Below are positions 63,951 through 64,000 of a stretch of 64,000 bases of DNA, one piece after another. The stretch comes from Kordiimonadales bacterium IMCC3096 (GTDB taxonomy: Bacteria; Pseudomonadota; Alphaproteobacteria; Minwuiales; Minwuiaceae): positions 1,520,001 through 1,584,000 of the forward strand of contig CP018227.1 in NCBI GenBank assembly GCA_016865035.1, in the 5' to 3' direction. Within the stretch, counting starts at the first letter, position 1. Each line of letters starts with the position of its first letter. The position numbers and the translations under genes are program-made. The notes under the pieces were generated by a model that was given only the letters and a program-made list of their open reading frames with translations, was not told the origin of the DNA and searched no databases.

Positions 63951-64000
63951 ATGCGCAGCAAGGTCCCCTCGACCGTTGGTGCATCCGCGGCCCTGATCAC
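63951..64000 (+). CDS. start of a further gene, cut by the window edge
   Basis: ATG two bases after the exchanger stop; 16 codons are visible (MRSKVPSTVGASAALI) and stay open. Tight spacing suggests co-transcription with the exchanger. Too short to identify. Confidence 0.35.
   Translation, partial: MRSKVPSTVGASAALI

Overview
The window is a GC-rich (clearly above 60 % by eye) chromosomal segment of an alphaproteobacterium, most like the Rhodospirillales and relatives. The support is the rpsT-dnaA and dnaN-recF-gyrB arrangement, cysteine-free bL33 and bL36, glcDEF, a DUF4170 gene, a DUF2333 gene and purE-purK. I do not assign a genus. No rRNA, tRNA, CRISPR array, transposase or prophage gene was recognised. 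Codon use looks uniform, so this reads as core chromosome with small repeat insertions rather than an island.

Layout. 0-9 kb: cysS (cut by the left edge), folE, cspA, then a leftward run of a cinA-like gene, yciB and a haem-dependent N-demethylase-like gene; an alpha/beta hydrolase, a diguanylate cyclase, purE-purK and rpsT follow. 9-18 kb: replication block dnaA, dnaN, recF, gyrB, then a class A penicillin-binding protein and rpmJ. 18-23 kb: HAD hydrolase and glycolate oxidase glcD/glcE/glcF. 23-26 kb: macro domain, DUF4170, dienelactone hydrolase and two tandem MaoC proteins. 26-33 kb: a large flagellin-related protein with a beta-propeller insert, a Usp protein, DUF2333, trpS and a Panacea-like protein. 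33-46 kb: mixed metabolic genes (serine hydrolase, FkbM methyltransferase, amidotransferase, MFS permease plus P1 peptidase, ggt, rpmG, HAD-IIA, acyl-CoA ligase, double DUF427, TTC38-like, methyltransferase). 46-54 kb: five-gene branched-chain-amino-acid-type ABC importer, divergent from an alcohol dehydrogenase, short-chain dehydrogenase and hydratase trio. 54-60.6 kb: PilZ, Wzc-type tyrosine kinase, YdcF, SH3 and O-antigen ligase/polymerase genes. 60.6-64 kb: FAD monooxygenase, SH3 protein, small helical protein, Ca2+/Na+ exchanger.

How genes work together. The replication genes form one rightward block. The short-chain dehydrogenase and double hotdog hydratase look like a two-polypeptide version of the peroxisomal multifunctional enzyme 2 and may act on what the neighbouring importer brings in (inference). 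The diguanylate cyclase and the PilZ protein give a possible c-di-GMP link to the polysaccharide genes (inference).

The most unusual signal is a family of long intergenic hairpins at 2069-2153, 11023-11103 and 29824-29899. They have perfect 31-35 bp stems and a shared 14-15 nt loop core. Outer arm sequences differ between copies yet remain perfectly self-complementary within each copy. Two copies are preceded by direct repeats of their own left arm, and a solitary arm fragment lies near 26351. One copy separates dnaA from dnaN. I recognise no named repeat family here.
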